DNA from: Streptomyces indicus
GTDB taxonomy: Bacteria > Actinomycetota > Actinomycetes > Streptomycetales > Streptomycetaceae
Assembly: GCF_900100315.1 (NCBI RefSeq)
Contig: NZ_FNFF01000014.1
Coordinates: forward strand, 124,001-188,000
Length of the DNA: 64,000 bases
Direction of reading: 5' to 3'
Shown here piece after piece: positions 7,807 through 15,521 of the stretch. The number at the start of each line of letters is the position of its first letter. Within the stretch, counting starts at the first letter, position 1. The position numbers were made by a program, and so were the translations under genes. The notes beneath the pieces are model-generated. The model was not told the origin of the DNA. It saw only the letters and a list, made by a program, of their open reading frames with translations, and made no database searches.

Positions 7807-7869
7807 CCCCTCGGGTGTGACCTCGGATCGCAGGGGTACCCGGGCCCTCGGTGGAACCCCCGGAAAACA

Positions 7870-7905
7870 CACTGCCCCGGCACTTGTTAGTGTGCCGGGG
7901 CAGTG
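7870..7905. terminator. Bidirectional terminator between convergent genes
   Basis: A perfect 14-bp inverted repeat (7870-7883 and 7892-7905) with an 8-base loop lies between the methyltransferase stop and the DUF3117 stop. It can serve both converging genes. Confidence 0.85.
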
Positions 7906-7926
7906 GAAGAACGGGCGGACGATGCG

Positions 7927-8094
7927 TCAGCCGACGACCTTCTTCAGGGCGTCGCCGAGCGCATCGGCCTCATCGGGAGTCAGCTCGACGACAAGCCGAC
8001 CGCCGCCTTCGAGCGGAACGCGCATGACGATGCCCCGCCCCTCCTTGGTCACCTCGAGCGGGCCGTCGCCCGTCCGCGGCTTCATGGCCGCCAT
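7927..8094 (-). CDS. DUF3117 family small protein
   Basis: 55 aa. The ATG at 8094 is preceded by GGAAGGGG; a longer in-frame start would add residues unlike the family. The sequence MAAMKPRTGDGPLEVTKEGR followed by a VVELTPDEADALGDAL helix is the highly conserved DUF3117 pattern of actinobacteria (the Rv1211 family in mycobacteria). The likely fold is a small beta hairpin plus helix. Function is unknown. Its place near sigE, tag and folP2 is also kept in mycobacteria, which supports the assignment. Confidence 0.9.
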   Translation of the reverse strand: MAAMKPRTGDGPLEVTKEGRGIVMRVPLEGGGRLVVELTPDEADALGDALKKVVG

Positions 8095-8216
8095 GCTCGT
8101 TCCCCTTCCTGAAACCAGCTCACGCAGCCGGCGGCCCAGGCAGGGCACAGTGTCACCGGCATCGAACACATTGCTTCCCAGCCATTATCCCGCATCGCAG
8201 GACCCGATGACCAACA

Positions 8217-8372
8217 TCAGTCGGCATCGCTTGCGCAACGCGCTTGAGCAAAACCACCCAATTCGGCGATGTGGCTGCGATACTGCTCGGCTTCGCGCCT
8301 CCCGGCAGACGTGAATTCTTTGACGCACGTCACACGCCGGTACCCATACCAGGGGTGATCCGTCTGAGCCAT
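8217..8372 (-). CDS. Possible small ORF, unrecognised (low confidence)
   Basis: A 51-codon frame (ATG 8372) encodes MAQTDHPWYGYRRVTCVKEF and a helical C terminus ending ARCASDAD. Third-position GC is only moderate and the ribosome site is weak. It fills most of the 366-bp gap 8095-8460, which otherwise must hold the promoters of DUF3117 and of the enoyl-CoA hydratase. It may be a real small gene with atypical composition or just non-coding sequence. I do not recognise a homologue. Confidence 0.2.
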   Translation of the reverse strand: MAQTDHPWYGYRRVTCVKEFTSAGRREAEQYRSHIAELGGFAQARCASDAD

Positions 8373-8460
8373 GCTGTCCCGTGACGCATGCGCTGTGACG
8401 ATGCGTGCACGCATGCCTGTTCATACGTAACCGCAGACGGAACCGAGGGGACGGACCTCC

Positions 8461-9261
8461 ATGGCCGACACCGTGCTGTACGAGGTGGGCGAGGGGCTCG
8501 CCACGATCACACTGAACCGTCCCGACGCCATGAACGCGATGAACACCGAGGCGAAGGTCGCCCTGCGGGACGCCGTGCAGGCGGCGGCCGCCGACCCCGC
8601 GGTGCGGGCGGTGCTCCTGACGGCGACCGGGCGCGCGTTCTGCGTGGGCCAGGACCTCAAGGAGCACGTCGGGTCCCTGACCGCCGACCGCGAGTCCGGC
8701 AGCGGGCAGACGATGAGCACGGTGCGCGAGCACTACAACCCGATCATGCGGGCGCTCACCGAGATGCCGAAGCCGGTGGTGGCGGGCGTGAACGGGGTGG
8801 CCGCGGGCGCCGGGTTCGGGTTCGCGCTGGCCGCGGACTACCGGGTGGTGGCGGAGACCGCCTCCTTCAACACCTCGTTCGCGGGGGTCGCGCTCACCGC
8901 CGACTCCGGCGTCTCGTGGACGCTGCCCCGCATCGTCGGACCCGGGCGCGCCGCCGACCTGCTGCTCTTCCCCCGTACGGTGAAGGCGCAGGAGGCGTAC
9001 GAGCTCGGGATCGCGAACCGTCTCGTGCCGGCCGACCGGCTGGCCGAGGAGGCCGCCTCCGTGGCGCGCACCCTGGCGGCCGGGCCGACCGTGGCCTACG
9101 CGGCGCTCAAGGAGTCGCTGGCCTTCGCGGCCTCGCACTCGCTGGCCGAGACGCTGGAGAAGGAGGACGAGCTCCAGACCCGCGCCGGTGCCTCCGAGGA
9201 CCACGCGATCGCGGTGCAGGCGTTCATCGCGAAGGAGAAGCCTCAGTACCTGGGGCGCTGA
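8461..9261 (+). CDS. Enoyl-CoA hydratase/isomerase family protein
   Basis: 266 aa crotonase-fold enzyme; the ATG follows GAGGGGACGG. It starts with TITLNRPDAMNAMNTE, has the CoA/oxyanion segment AFCVGQDLKEH (in place of the usual AxGAD loop) and a second oxyanion region VAGVNGVAAGAGFGFALAAD. The GQDL variant resembles PaaG-like isomerases and hydratases acting on 2-enoyl-CoA in fatty-acid or phenylacetate breakdown. No paa or beta-oxidation partners lie nearby, so the true substrate is open. It stands alone between its own promoter and a strong terminator at 9272-9304. Confidence 0.88.
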   Translation: MADTVLYEVGEGLATITLNRPDAMNAMNTEAKVALRDAVQAAAADPAVRAVLLTATGRAFCVGQDLKEHVGSLTADRESGSGQTMSTVREHYNPIMRALTEMPKPVVAGVNGVAAGAGFGFALAADYRVVAETASFNTSFAGVALTADSGVSWTLPRIVGPGRAADLLLFPRTVKAQEAYELGIANRLVPADRLAEEAASVARTLAAGPTVAYAALKESLAFAASHSLAETLEKEDELQTRAGASEDHAIAVQAFIAKEKPQYLGR

Positions 9262-9271
9262 GACATAGAGA

Positions 9272-9304
9272 AGGGGCCGGGCGCGACCAGCGCGCCCGGC
9301 CCCT
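9272..9304. terminator. Terminator between enoyl-CoA hydratase and tag
   Basis: A perfect 14-bp stem (9272-9285 and 9291-9304) with a 5-base loop, ending in CTCTC, lies 10 bases after the hydratase stop. It also lies downstream of the leftward tag gene, so it can act in both directions. Confidence 0.85.
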
Positions 9305-9337
9305 CTCCTCGCGTCCAGCGGCGGCGCGCCACCGCGT

Positions 9338-9919
9338 CTAGCTGCGGCGCGCCACGCAGTCCGCCAAGTGGTCGTCGACCAGCCCGCACGCCTGCATCAA
9401 CGCGTACGCCGTGGTCGGTCCGACGAATCTCAGGCCCCGCTTCTTCAGGGCTTTGGACAGCGCCGTCGACTCGTCCGTGATCGCCGGGACGTCGGACAGG
9501 GCGCCGGGCGCCGGCCGTCCCGCGGGGTCCGGGGCGAAGGACCAGATGAACGCGTCCAGTTCGCCCGGGGACCAGTCCGCGAGCACCTTCGCGTTGGCCA
9601 GCGTGGCCTCGATCTTCGCGCGGTTGCGGATGATGCCCTGGTCCGCGAGCAGCCGCGCGGCGTCGGCTTCGGTGAAGGCCGCGACCTCGGCGATACGGAA
9701 GTCTGCGAAGGCCTTACGGAAGTTCTCCCGGCGGCGCAGGATCGTGATCCAGGACAGGCCCGACTGGAAGGCCTCCAGGCTGAGCCGCTCGTAGAGCGCG
9801 TCGTCGCCGTGGACCGGCCGGCCCCACTCCTCGTCGTGGTAGGCGATGTAGTCCTCGGTGGACAGGGCCCAGGGACAGCGCAGGGCGCCGTCGGGTCCCG
9901 CCAGGGCCGCGCCGCTCAA
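9338..9919 (-). CDS. tag: DNA-3-methyladenine glycosylase I
   Basis: 193 aa, the usual length. It removes 3-methyladenine from alkylated DNA to begin base excision repair. The Tag zinc-site residues are all present: Cys15 (RCPW), His28 (YHDEEWG), and His184 with Cys188 (HLADC), the same H-x3-C spacing as in E. coli Tag. The helix-hairpin region SGLSWITILRRRENFRKAF is also conserved. Its ATG overlaps the stop of the DivIVA-domain gene by four bases (ATGA), so the two are translationally coupled; mycobacteria keep the same pair (Rv1209 and tagA). Confidence 0.95.
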   Translation of the reverse strand: MSGAALAGPDGALRCPWALSTEDYIAYHDEEWGRPVHGDDALYERLSLEAFQSGLSWITILRRRENFRKAFADFRIAEVAAFTEADAARLLADQGIIRNRAKIEATLANAKVLADWSPGELDAFIWSFAPDPAGRPAPGALSDVPAITDESTALSKALKKRGLRFVGPTTAYALMQACGLVDDHLADCVARRS

Positions 9920-10497
9920 TGCCTCGGTCCTTCCGGGGAGTCGGGCCCGCCGGCGCTCTCCGACGGCGGACGCCAGGGGTTGAACTCGTCGTCGGCCTCG
10001 TCGTTCTCGCCGTTCGTGTCGGACCTGACGCCGCCCGGCTCCTCGGGCGCGGTCCAGTCCGCGCCTGCGGGGTCATCGGGCGCGGTCCAGGACGCGTCGG
10101 CCGGCGCGGGTGCCTCGGGCTCCGCGGCGGGCTCGGCGACCACGGCCGCACTCTGCGTCGGATAACCCTTGTCGAACAGGCCGGGGCCCGAGGCGGCCGT
10201 GGCCTGGACGCCCGCGAGGGAGCGCTCCAGGTCGGCGATCCGGGCGTCGCGCTCGGCGAGTTCGGCGCCGAGGCGGGACAGCGCGTCGTCCACCTCGGCC
10301 ATGCGGTAGCCCCGTACGGCCGTGGGCAGGCGCAGCGCCTCCACGTCGGCGCGGCCGAGCGGGCGGTCGGCGGGCAGCGGGTCGACGAGGTACTGCGGCG
10401 GGGCCTCGGACAGCACCCCGTCCTCGGAGCCGCCGAGCACGGCGAGCGTGACCGCGGCGACCACCACGACCAGCGCGATGAGCAGGAACCAGAACAC
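9916..10497 (-). CDS. Membrane-anchored DivIVA-domain protein
   Basis: 193 aa with GTG start and GGGGAG eleven bases before it. The N-terminal membrane helix FWFLLIALVVVVAAVTLAVL is followed by a DivIVA-like motif LRLPTAVRGYRMAEVDDAL and a short coiled coil (LSRLGAELAERDARIADLER). The rest is an acidic, Pro/Ala-rich low-complexity tail. DivIVA-type domains bind curved membrane or recruit polar and septal machinery; this one, with a true transmembrane helix, resembles mycobacterial Rv1209. It is coupled by overlap to tag and divergent from folP2. A cell-envelope role is an inference. Confidence 0.82.
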   Translation of the reverse strand: MFWFLLIALVVVVAAVTLAVLGGSEDGVLSEAPPQYLVDPLPADRPLGRADVEALRLPTAVRGYRMAEVDDALSRLGAELAERDARIADLERSLAGVQATAASGPGLFDKGYPTQSAAVVAEPAAEPEAPAPADASWTAPDDPAGADWTAPEEPGGVRSDTNGENDEADDEFNPWRPPSESAGGPDSPEGPRH

Positions 10498-10597
10498 GAG
10501 GACTCCCCGGCAGAAAACTTGTCCGGGTCCGATCGTGCCATGCGGGGCCGACAGTTAAGGTCGCAGGCGACTGAAGCGAGACCAAAGGAGACCGACG

Positions 10598-11467
10598 ATG
10601 CCAAGCCCGCTGCGGCTCGGAGGGCGCGAGTTCGGCCTGTACGAACCGGTGATCATGGCGATCGTCAACCGGACGCCCGACTCCTTCTACGACCAGGGCG
10701 CCACCTTCCGCGACGAGCCCGCGCTCGCCCGCGTGGAGCAGGCCGTGGCCGACGGAGCCGAGATCATCGACATCGGCGGCGTGAAGGCCGGGCCCGGCGA
10801 GGAGGTCACCGCCGAGGAGGAGGCGCGGCGCACGGTCGGCTTCGTGGCCGAGGTCCGGCGCCGCTTCCCGGACGTGATCATCAGCGTGGACACCTGGCGG
10901 CACGAGGTCGGCGAGGCGGTCTGCGAGGCCGGCGCGGATCTGCTCAACGACGCCTGGGGTGGCGTGGATCCGAAGCTGGCCGAGGTCGCGGCCCGGTACA
11001 AGGTGGGCCTCGTCTGTACGCACGCGGGCGGAGCGCAGCCCCGGACCAGGCCGCACCGGATCGCGTACGAGGATGTGATGGCCGACATCCTGAAGGTGAC
11101 CGTCGGGCTCGCGGAGCGGGCGGCCGAACTCGGGGTGCCGCGCGAGTCGATCCTCATCGACCCGGGGCACGACTTCGGCAAGAACACCCGGCACAGCCTG
11201 GAGGCCACGCGCCGGCTCGGCGAGATGACGGAGACCGGCTGGCCCGTGCTCGTCTCGCTGTCGAACAAGGACTTCGTCGGCGAGACCCTGGACAAGCCGG
11301 TCAAGGAGCGGGTGCTCGGCACGCTCGCCACGACCGCGGTGTCGGCGTGGCTGGGCGCGCAGGTGTACCGCGTGCACGAGGTGGCCGAGACCCGGCAGGT
11401 GCTCGACATGGTGGCGACGATCGCCGGCCACCGGGCCCCGGCGGTGGCCCGCCGGGGGCTGGCGTGA
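10598..11467 (+). CDS. folP2: Dihydropteroate synthase homologue, FolP2 type
   Basis: 289 aa TIM-barrel protein of the DHPS family. Conserved pieces are IMAIVNRTPDSFYDQ, SVDTW, LLNDAWGG, IDPGHDFGKNT and the C-terminal RVHEV. Two canonical catalytic loops are altered: the family GGESTRPG loop reads GGVKAGPG (residues 60-67), and the pterin-site MHMRG segment is CTHAGGAQ. The usual SRKxF(I/L)G motif reads SNKDFVG. These changes are as expected for FolP2 paralogues, which in mycobacteria are reported to lack normal DHPS activity. Neighbours (DivIVA-like protein, tag, LOG protein) match the mycobacterial folP2 region. Its reaction is unknown; a main folate-pathway folP should lie elsewhere. Confidence 0.85.
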   Translation: MPSPLRLGGREFGLYEPVIMAIVNRTPDSFYDQGATFRDEPALARVEQAVADGAEIIDIGGVKAGPGEEVTAEEEARRTVGFVAEVRRRFPDVIISVDTWRHEVGEAVCEAGADLLNDAWGGVDPKLAEVAARYKVGLVCTHAGGAQPRTRPHRIAYEDVMADILKVTVGLAERAAELGVPRESILIDPGHDFGKNTRHSLEATRRLGEMTETGWPVLVSLSNKDFVGETLDKPVKERVLGTLATTAVSAWLGAQVYRVHEVAETRQVLDMVATIAGHRAPAVARRGLA

Positions 11468-11477
11468 GGGCCGTCCG

Positions 11478-12227
11478 CTAGCGGGAGGTCTCCTTCGTCA
11501 CGAGCGCGACGGCCTCTTCCACACTGTCCGTCACATGGAAGAGGAGCAGGTCCTTCTGCGAGGCCTTGCCCTGGGCGACCACCGTGTCGCGCAGCCAGTC
11601 GACCAGACCGCCCCAGTACTCCGTGCCGAAGAGCACGATGGGGAACCTGGTGACCTTCCGCGTCTGGACGAGGGTGAGCGCCTCGAAGAGTTCGTCGAGC
11701 GTGCCGAGTCCGCCCGGCAGCACCACGAAGCCCTGCGCGTACTTCACGAACATCATCTTGCGGACGAAGAAGTAGCGGAAGTTGACCCCGATGTCGACGT
11801 GCGGGTTGAGGCCCTGCTCGAACGGGAGCTCGATACCGAGGCCGACCGAGACGCCGCCCGCCTCGCGCGCGCCCTTGTTCGCGGCCTCCATCGCGCCCGG
11901 GCCGCCGCCGGTGATCACCGCGAAGCCGGCCTCGACGAGGGCGCGGCCGATCGCGACACCCGAGTCGTACTCCGGGGTGTCGGCCGGGGTTCTCGCCGAA
12001 CCGAACACGCTGATGGCGCTGGGGAGTTCGGCGAGCGCGCCGAAGCCCTCGACGAACTCCGACTGGATCCGCATCACCCGCCAGGGATCGGTGTGCACCC
12101 ACTCCGAGTCGCCCTCGGTGTCCAGCAGGCGCCGGTCGGTGGTGTCGGGCTTGATCTGATCCCGTCGCCGTACCACCGGACCGAGGTACTGCTCCTCCGG
12201 CGGACCCTGCGCTTCCGGACTGCCCAT
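11478..12227 (-). CDS. LOG family protein (TIGR00730, Rossmann fold)
   Basis: 249 aa. LOG proteins are cytokinin riboside 5'-monophosphate phosphoribohydrolases or related nucleotide hydrolases. The signature GSAR, then GGGPGAMEAANKGA and the PGGLGTLDELFEAL active-site motif are intact, with the catalytic Arg/Glu region included. An N-terminal extension of about 65 residues (through DPWRVMRIQSEFVEGF) is typical of the longer actinobacterial group. It ends 10 bases from the convergent folP2 stop with no hairpin between. Mycobacterial Rv1205 occupies the same neighbourhood and is reported to make cytokinin-like products. Confidence 0.88.
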   Translation of the reverse strand: MGSPEAQGPPEEQYLGPVVRRRDQIKPDTTDRRLLDTEGDSEWVHTDPWRVMRIQSEFVEGFGALAELPSAISVFGSARTPADTPEYDSGVAIGRALVEAGFAVITGGGPGAMEAANKGAREAGGVSVGLGIELPFEQGLNPHVDIGVNFRYFFVRKMMFVKYAQGFVVLPGGLGTLDELFEALTLVQTRKVTRFPIVLFGTEYWGGLVDWLRDTVVAQGKASQKDLLLFHVTDSVEEAVALVTKETSR

Positions 12228-12369
12228 GACCTTCTCCTTCCGCTGTACGGCCGTGCGGTCGTGCCTGTTCAGCGTAGGTCGAAGGAGATGGCCGGGGGCG
12301 GAATTAACGGCGTGCTCGCGGTGTCAGAAAGGCACAGGAAGACGCAGGAAGGCACCGCGGTGGCGAGGG

Positions 12370-13497
12370 TCAGGACGTGAGCCAGGCGCGCAGCGCCTGC
12401 TCGCCCTCCAGGATCTTCGCCGTGTCCACGCGCTCGTCCACCTTGTGGGCGTAGATCGGGTTGCCCGGGCCGAAGTTGACCGCCGGGACGCCGAGGGCGC
12501 TGAAGCGGGCCACGTCCGTCCAGCCGAACTTGGGGCGCGGCTCACCGCCGACCACCTTCATGAAGGCCTCGGCCGTCGGGTGGGTGAGGCCGGGGCGGGC
12601 GCCGCCCGAGTGGTCGTCGACCACGAACTCGTCCACATCGCAGTCCGCGAAGAAGTCCCGTACGAACGCGAGCGCGTTCTCCATGTCGCGGTCCGGCGCA
12701 TAGCGGAAGTTGACGACCAGGGTGGCCTCGTCCGGGATCACGTTGCCCGCGACGCCGCCCTCGACCCGGACCGCGTTGAGCCCCTCGTGGAACCGCAGCC
12801 CGTCGACCACCGGCTTGCGCGGCTCGTACGCGGCCAGCGCGGCCATGGCCTTGGAGGCGCGGTGGATGGCGTTGGAGCCCATCCAGGCGCGGGCCGAGTG
12901 CGCCCGCTCGCCCTTGAACTTCAGCAGGACGCGCAGGGTGCCCTGGCAGCCGCCCTCGACCAGGCCTTCCGTGCCTTCGAGCAGGATCGCGAAGTCGCCC
13001 GCGAGCCAGTCGGGGTGCGCCTCGGCGACCTTGCCCAGACCGTTCAGATGGGCGGCGACCTCTTCGTTGTCGTAGAAGACGAAGGTGAGGTCGCGGTTGG
13101 GCTCGGGGACGGTCCGCGCGATGCGCAGCTGGACCGCGACGCCGGCCTTCATGTCACTGGTGCCGCAGCCCCACAGGGTGCCGTCCGCGTCGAGCCGCGA
13201 GGGCACGTTGTCCGCGATCGGGACCGTGTCGATGTGGCCGGCCAGGATGACGCGCTCGCCGTGGCCGAGGTCGGTGCGCGCCACGATGTTGTTGCCGAAG
13301 CGGTCGACCGTGAGGTGCGGCAGGGCGCGCAGCGCCGTCTCGATCGCGTCCGCGAGCGGCTTCTCCTCGCCACTGGGCGAGGCGAAGTCGACGAGCTGCG
13401 CGGTGAGCTTCGCCGCGTCGAGGTCCAGGTCGAGCGAGCTCGGCTGGACATAGGTCTGAACGTTCTGCTGGGCGGGCGAGGTCTGCTGGTCGGCCAT
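12370..13497 (-). CDS. dapE: Succinyl-diaminopimelate desuccinylase
   Basis: 375 aa M20-family di-zinc hydrolase that cleaves N-succinyl-LL-diaminopimelate for lysine and peptidoglycan synthesis. Metal-site motifs are GHIDTVP, GCGTSDMKAG and YDNEEV. The dimerisation domain begins near GERAHSARAWMG, and the C-terminal histidine motif is IYAHKVDE. Length and neighbourhood (close to dapC, as in other actinobacteria) favour DapE over ArgE-like relatives. The ATG at 13497 lies 35-75 bases from a divergent secreted-protein gene. The 142-bp gap on the downstream side (12228-12369) shows no gene. Confidence 0.92.
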   Translation of the reverse strand: MADQQTSPAQQNVQTYVQPSSLDLDLDAAKLTAQLVDFASPSGEEKPLADAIETALRALPHLTVDRFGNNIVARTDLGHGERVILAGHIDTVPIADNVPSRLDADGTLWGCGTSDMKAGVAVQLRIARTVPEPNRDLTFVFYDNEEVAAHLNGLGKVAEAHPDWLAGDFAILLEGTEGLVEGGCQGTLRVLLKFKGERAHSARAWMGSNAIHRASKAMAALAAYEPRKPVVDGLRFHEGLNAVRVEGGVAGNVIPDEATLVVNFRYAPDRDMENALAFVRDFFADCDVDEFVVDDHSGGARPGLTHPTAEAFMKVVGGEPRPKFGWTDVARFSALGVPAVNFGPGNPIYAHKVDERVDTAKILEGEQALRAWLTS

Positions 13498-13571
13498 GGT
13501 GGCGAGCCTAACGCCCGCTTCGCAGCGCGACCGTGCCCGTCTGCCCCTCGGACTCCAGTACGGTGGTCGGC

Positions 13572-14504
13572 GTGCCTGGTCAGTCCCCCGCCGTCGCAGG
13601 CCGCGGCCGTCTCCTGAGGTTCGGCGCGGCCCTCGTCGTGCTGTGCGGGCTCGCGGGCTATCTGCTCGTCCAGTACGAGGGCGGCGGCAGGCCCGCGCCC
13701 CGCTGCACGGTGCTCGGAGCGGGCGGCGCCTCGTACGAGATGACGTACGAGCAGGCGCAGAACGCGGCGACGATCTCCGCCGTCGGCACCTCGCGCGGCA
13801 TGCCCGAGCGCGCCGTCACCATCGCGCTCGCCACCGCGCTCCAGGAGTCGGGGCTGCGCAACATCGACTACGGCGACCGCGATTCGGTCGGGCTCTTCCA
13901 GCAGCGGCCCTCGCAGGGCTGGGGCACGGTCGAGCAGATCATGGACCCGGTGTACTCGGCCGGGAAGTTCTACGACGGCCTGAAGGATGTGCCCGGTTAC
14001 TCGCGGCTGCCGCTGACGGTCGCCGCACAGAAGGTGCAGCGCAGCGGCTTCCCGCAGGCGTACGCGAAGCACGAGCCGGACGCCGCGCTCCTGTCGGCCA
14101 CGCTCACCGGGCGGTCCGCCGCCACGCTGAAGTGCGAGGGTCCGGCGGCCGCGCAGGCCGGCGATCCGGCGAAGGTACGTGCCCTTCTGGAGCGGGACTT
14201 CGGGCGCGAGGTGCTTCCGCGCACCGAAACGGCGGGCGCGGAGGTCACCGACGACGCGAAGGCCGCCGAGCAGAAGCGGACCGTCAGCGTGCCGGTCGCC
14301 GCCCCCGCCTCCGGTGCCGACGCCGCGCGGCGCGGCTGGGAGCTGGCGCAGTGGGCGGTGGCACAGGCCTCGGAGCTGCGGCTCGAGCGGGTCGCCTACG
14401 ACGGGCGCGAGTGGGTCGCGGGCGAGCACGACGGGGAGTGGCGCGAGACCGGCTCCGGCGAAGGCGCGGACGCGTCCCAGGTCCTGATCGTCACGGCTTC
14501 CTGA
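13572..14504 (+). CDS. Secreted or membrane-anchored lysozyme-like protein
   Basis: 310 aa from GTG 13572 (a GTG at 13533 would give 323 aa; neither has a strong ribosome site). The N-terminal hydrophobic segment LLRFGAALVVLCGLAGYLLV is a signal anchor. The next region contains ATALQESGLRNIDYGDRDSV then GLFQQRPSQGWG, a pattern shared with actinobacterial lytic transglycosylase-like domains in which a Glu before SGL is the probable catalytic residue. The C-terminal half (from about residue 195) is not recognised. Databases often carry misleading names for this family. I infer a cell-wall hydrolase or a catalytically inactive relative. Confidence 0.7.
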   Translation: MPGQSPAVAGRGRLLRFGAALVVLCGLAGYLLVQYEGGGRPAPRCTVLGAGGASYEMTYEQAQNAATISAVGTSRGMPERAVTIALATALQESGLRNIDYGDRDSVGLFQQRPSQGWGTVEQIMDPVYSAGKFYDGLKDVPGYSRLPLTVAAQKVQRSGFPQAYAKHEPDAALLSATLTGRSAATLKCEGPAAAQAGDPAKVRALLERDFGREVLPRTETAGAEVTDDAKAAEQKRTVSVPVAAPASGADAARRGWELAQWAVAQASELRLERVAYDGREWVAGEHDGEWRETGSGEGADASQVLIVTAS

Positions 14505-14920
14505 CGCGGTCCGGCACCGCTTCCCGACGCCGTCCGGCACCGCACCCCGACCGCTCCTCCCTCACCTCGCGGCACCCTTCGCAGGCGCGAGACGTCAGCG
14601 GGCAGCCGTGCGGTCGTTCACCCGTCGGAGTTAGTCCGACGGCGTACGCGCGACCCGTAGGACCAGTTTTTCTACGTACTCTCCCTCAAGTCTCAAATCC
14701 CTTGGCAACAAAGGGAAGTGGCGCTTCCCTGACCCTGCGCGACGGGGCGATTTTGCCCGGATTTCGCCGCAGCCGATGATCGCACGCATTGCCAACTCTT
14801 TACGTTGCCGGACCGCAACCTTCCCGCGCTTCGAGCGGTAGTCACGGCGTCCGTACGCCGGAACCGCACCCCGGATCCGGCGGGGCACAACAGAGATCTT
14901 CCCCGTCCAAAAGGAGCATC
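14505..14920. other. Intergenic region with short tandem repeat and promoter-like AT-richer stretch
   Basis: 416 bp without a convincing gene. Near its left end gtccggcaccgc is present twice about 23 bases apart (around 14508-14542). The part from about 14660 to 14830 is markedly less GC-rich than the coding DNA around it and probably holds the promoter of the following secreted-protein gene. I see no RNA gene or strong hairpin. Confidence 0.5.
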
Positions 14921-15436
14921 ATGTCCCTCCCCCTGACCCGTCGGATCGCCCGTGCCGCGCTGCTCACCGCAGCGGGAGCGGCCTCCGCGGTCGGTGCGGC
15001 CGGCTCCGCGAGCGCCGTCGACCTGCCGGCCACGCCCGACCTCGGCGGGCTGACCGCGCTGGACGGCGCCGGCCTCGGCGACACCATCGACAGTGCTGCT
15101 CAGAACGTCACGGGCCTCGCGGGCGATGCCGGTTCCAAGGCCGTCAAGAAGGCCGTGCCGACCGCGGGCAAGACCGTCGGCAAGGCCGGCAAGACGGCTA
15201 CGCCCGCCGTGCAGAAGGCGGCCGGTGAGGTCGCGGGCAGCGCCGGCGAGGTGCTCGGCGAGAGCGCCAAGGCCGCGACCGAGGACGGTCTGCCGGTGGT
15301 CGGCAGCGGTCTGCCCACCGACGGTCTGACCAAGGGCGGTCTGCCGACGGACAGCCTGACCAAGGGCGGCCTGCCGGTGGCCGGCGGCGGTCTGCCCACC
15401 GACGGCCTGATGGGCGGCCTGCCGATCGGCGGCTGA
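14921..15436 (+). CDS. Small secreted protein with Gly-Leu-Pro repeats
   Basis: 171 aa. The ATG at 14921 directly follows AAGGAG. A clear signal peptide (RRIARAALLTAAGAASAVGA, cleavage after GSASA) is followed by an Ala/Lys-rich amphipathic region and a C-terminal array of GLPTDGLTKG / GLPTDSLTKG / GLPVAGG / GLPTDGLMG / GLPIGG repeats. No catalytic or nucleotide-binding motif is present, although some relatives are labelled ATP-binding. It is likely exported to the wall or surface. It stands alone between its promoter region and a strong terminator. Function unknown. Confidence 0.82.
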   Translation: MSLPLTRRIARAALLTAAGAASAVGAAGSASAVDLPATPDLGGLTALDGAGLGDTIDSAAQNVTGLAGDAGSKAVKKAVPTAGKTVGKAGKTATPAVQKAAGEVAGSAGEVLGESAKAATEDGLPVVGSGLPTDGLTKGGLPTDSLTKGGLPVAGGGLPTDGLMGGLPIGG

Positions 15437-15457
15437 TCCCCCGGCGCACACGCGCGA

Positions 15458-15488
15458 AAGGGGCCCGGGATCAACTCCCGGGCCCCTT
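15458..15488. terminator. Terminator between secreted-protein gene and dapC
   Basis: A perfect 13-bp inverted repeat (15458-15470 and 15476-15488) with a 5-base loop lies between two converging genes and can act for both. Confidence 0.85.
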
Positions 15489-15521
15489 CGGCGTGTTCGG
15501 AGGGCGATCCTGTCGCCGGAC

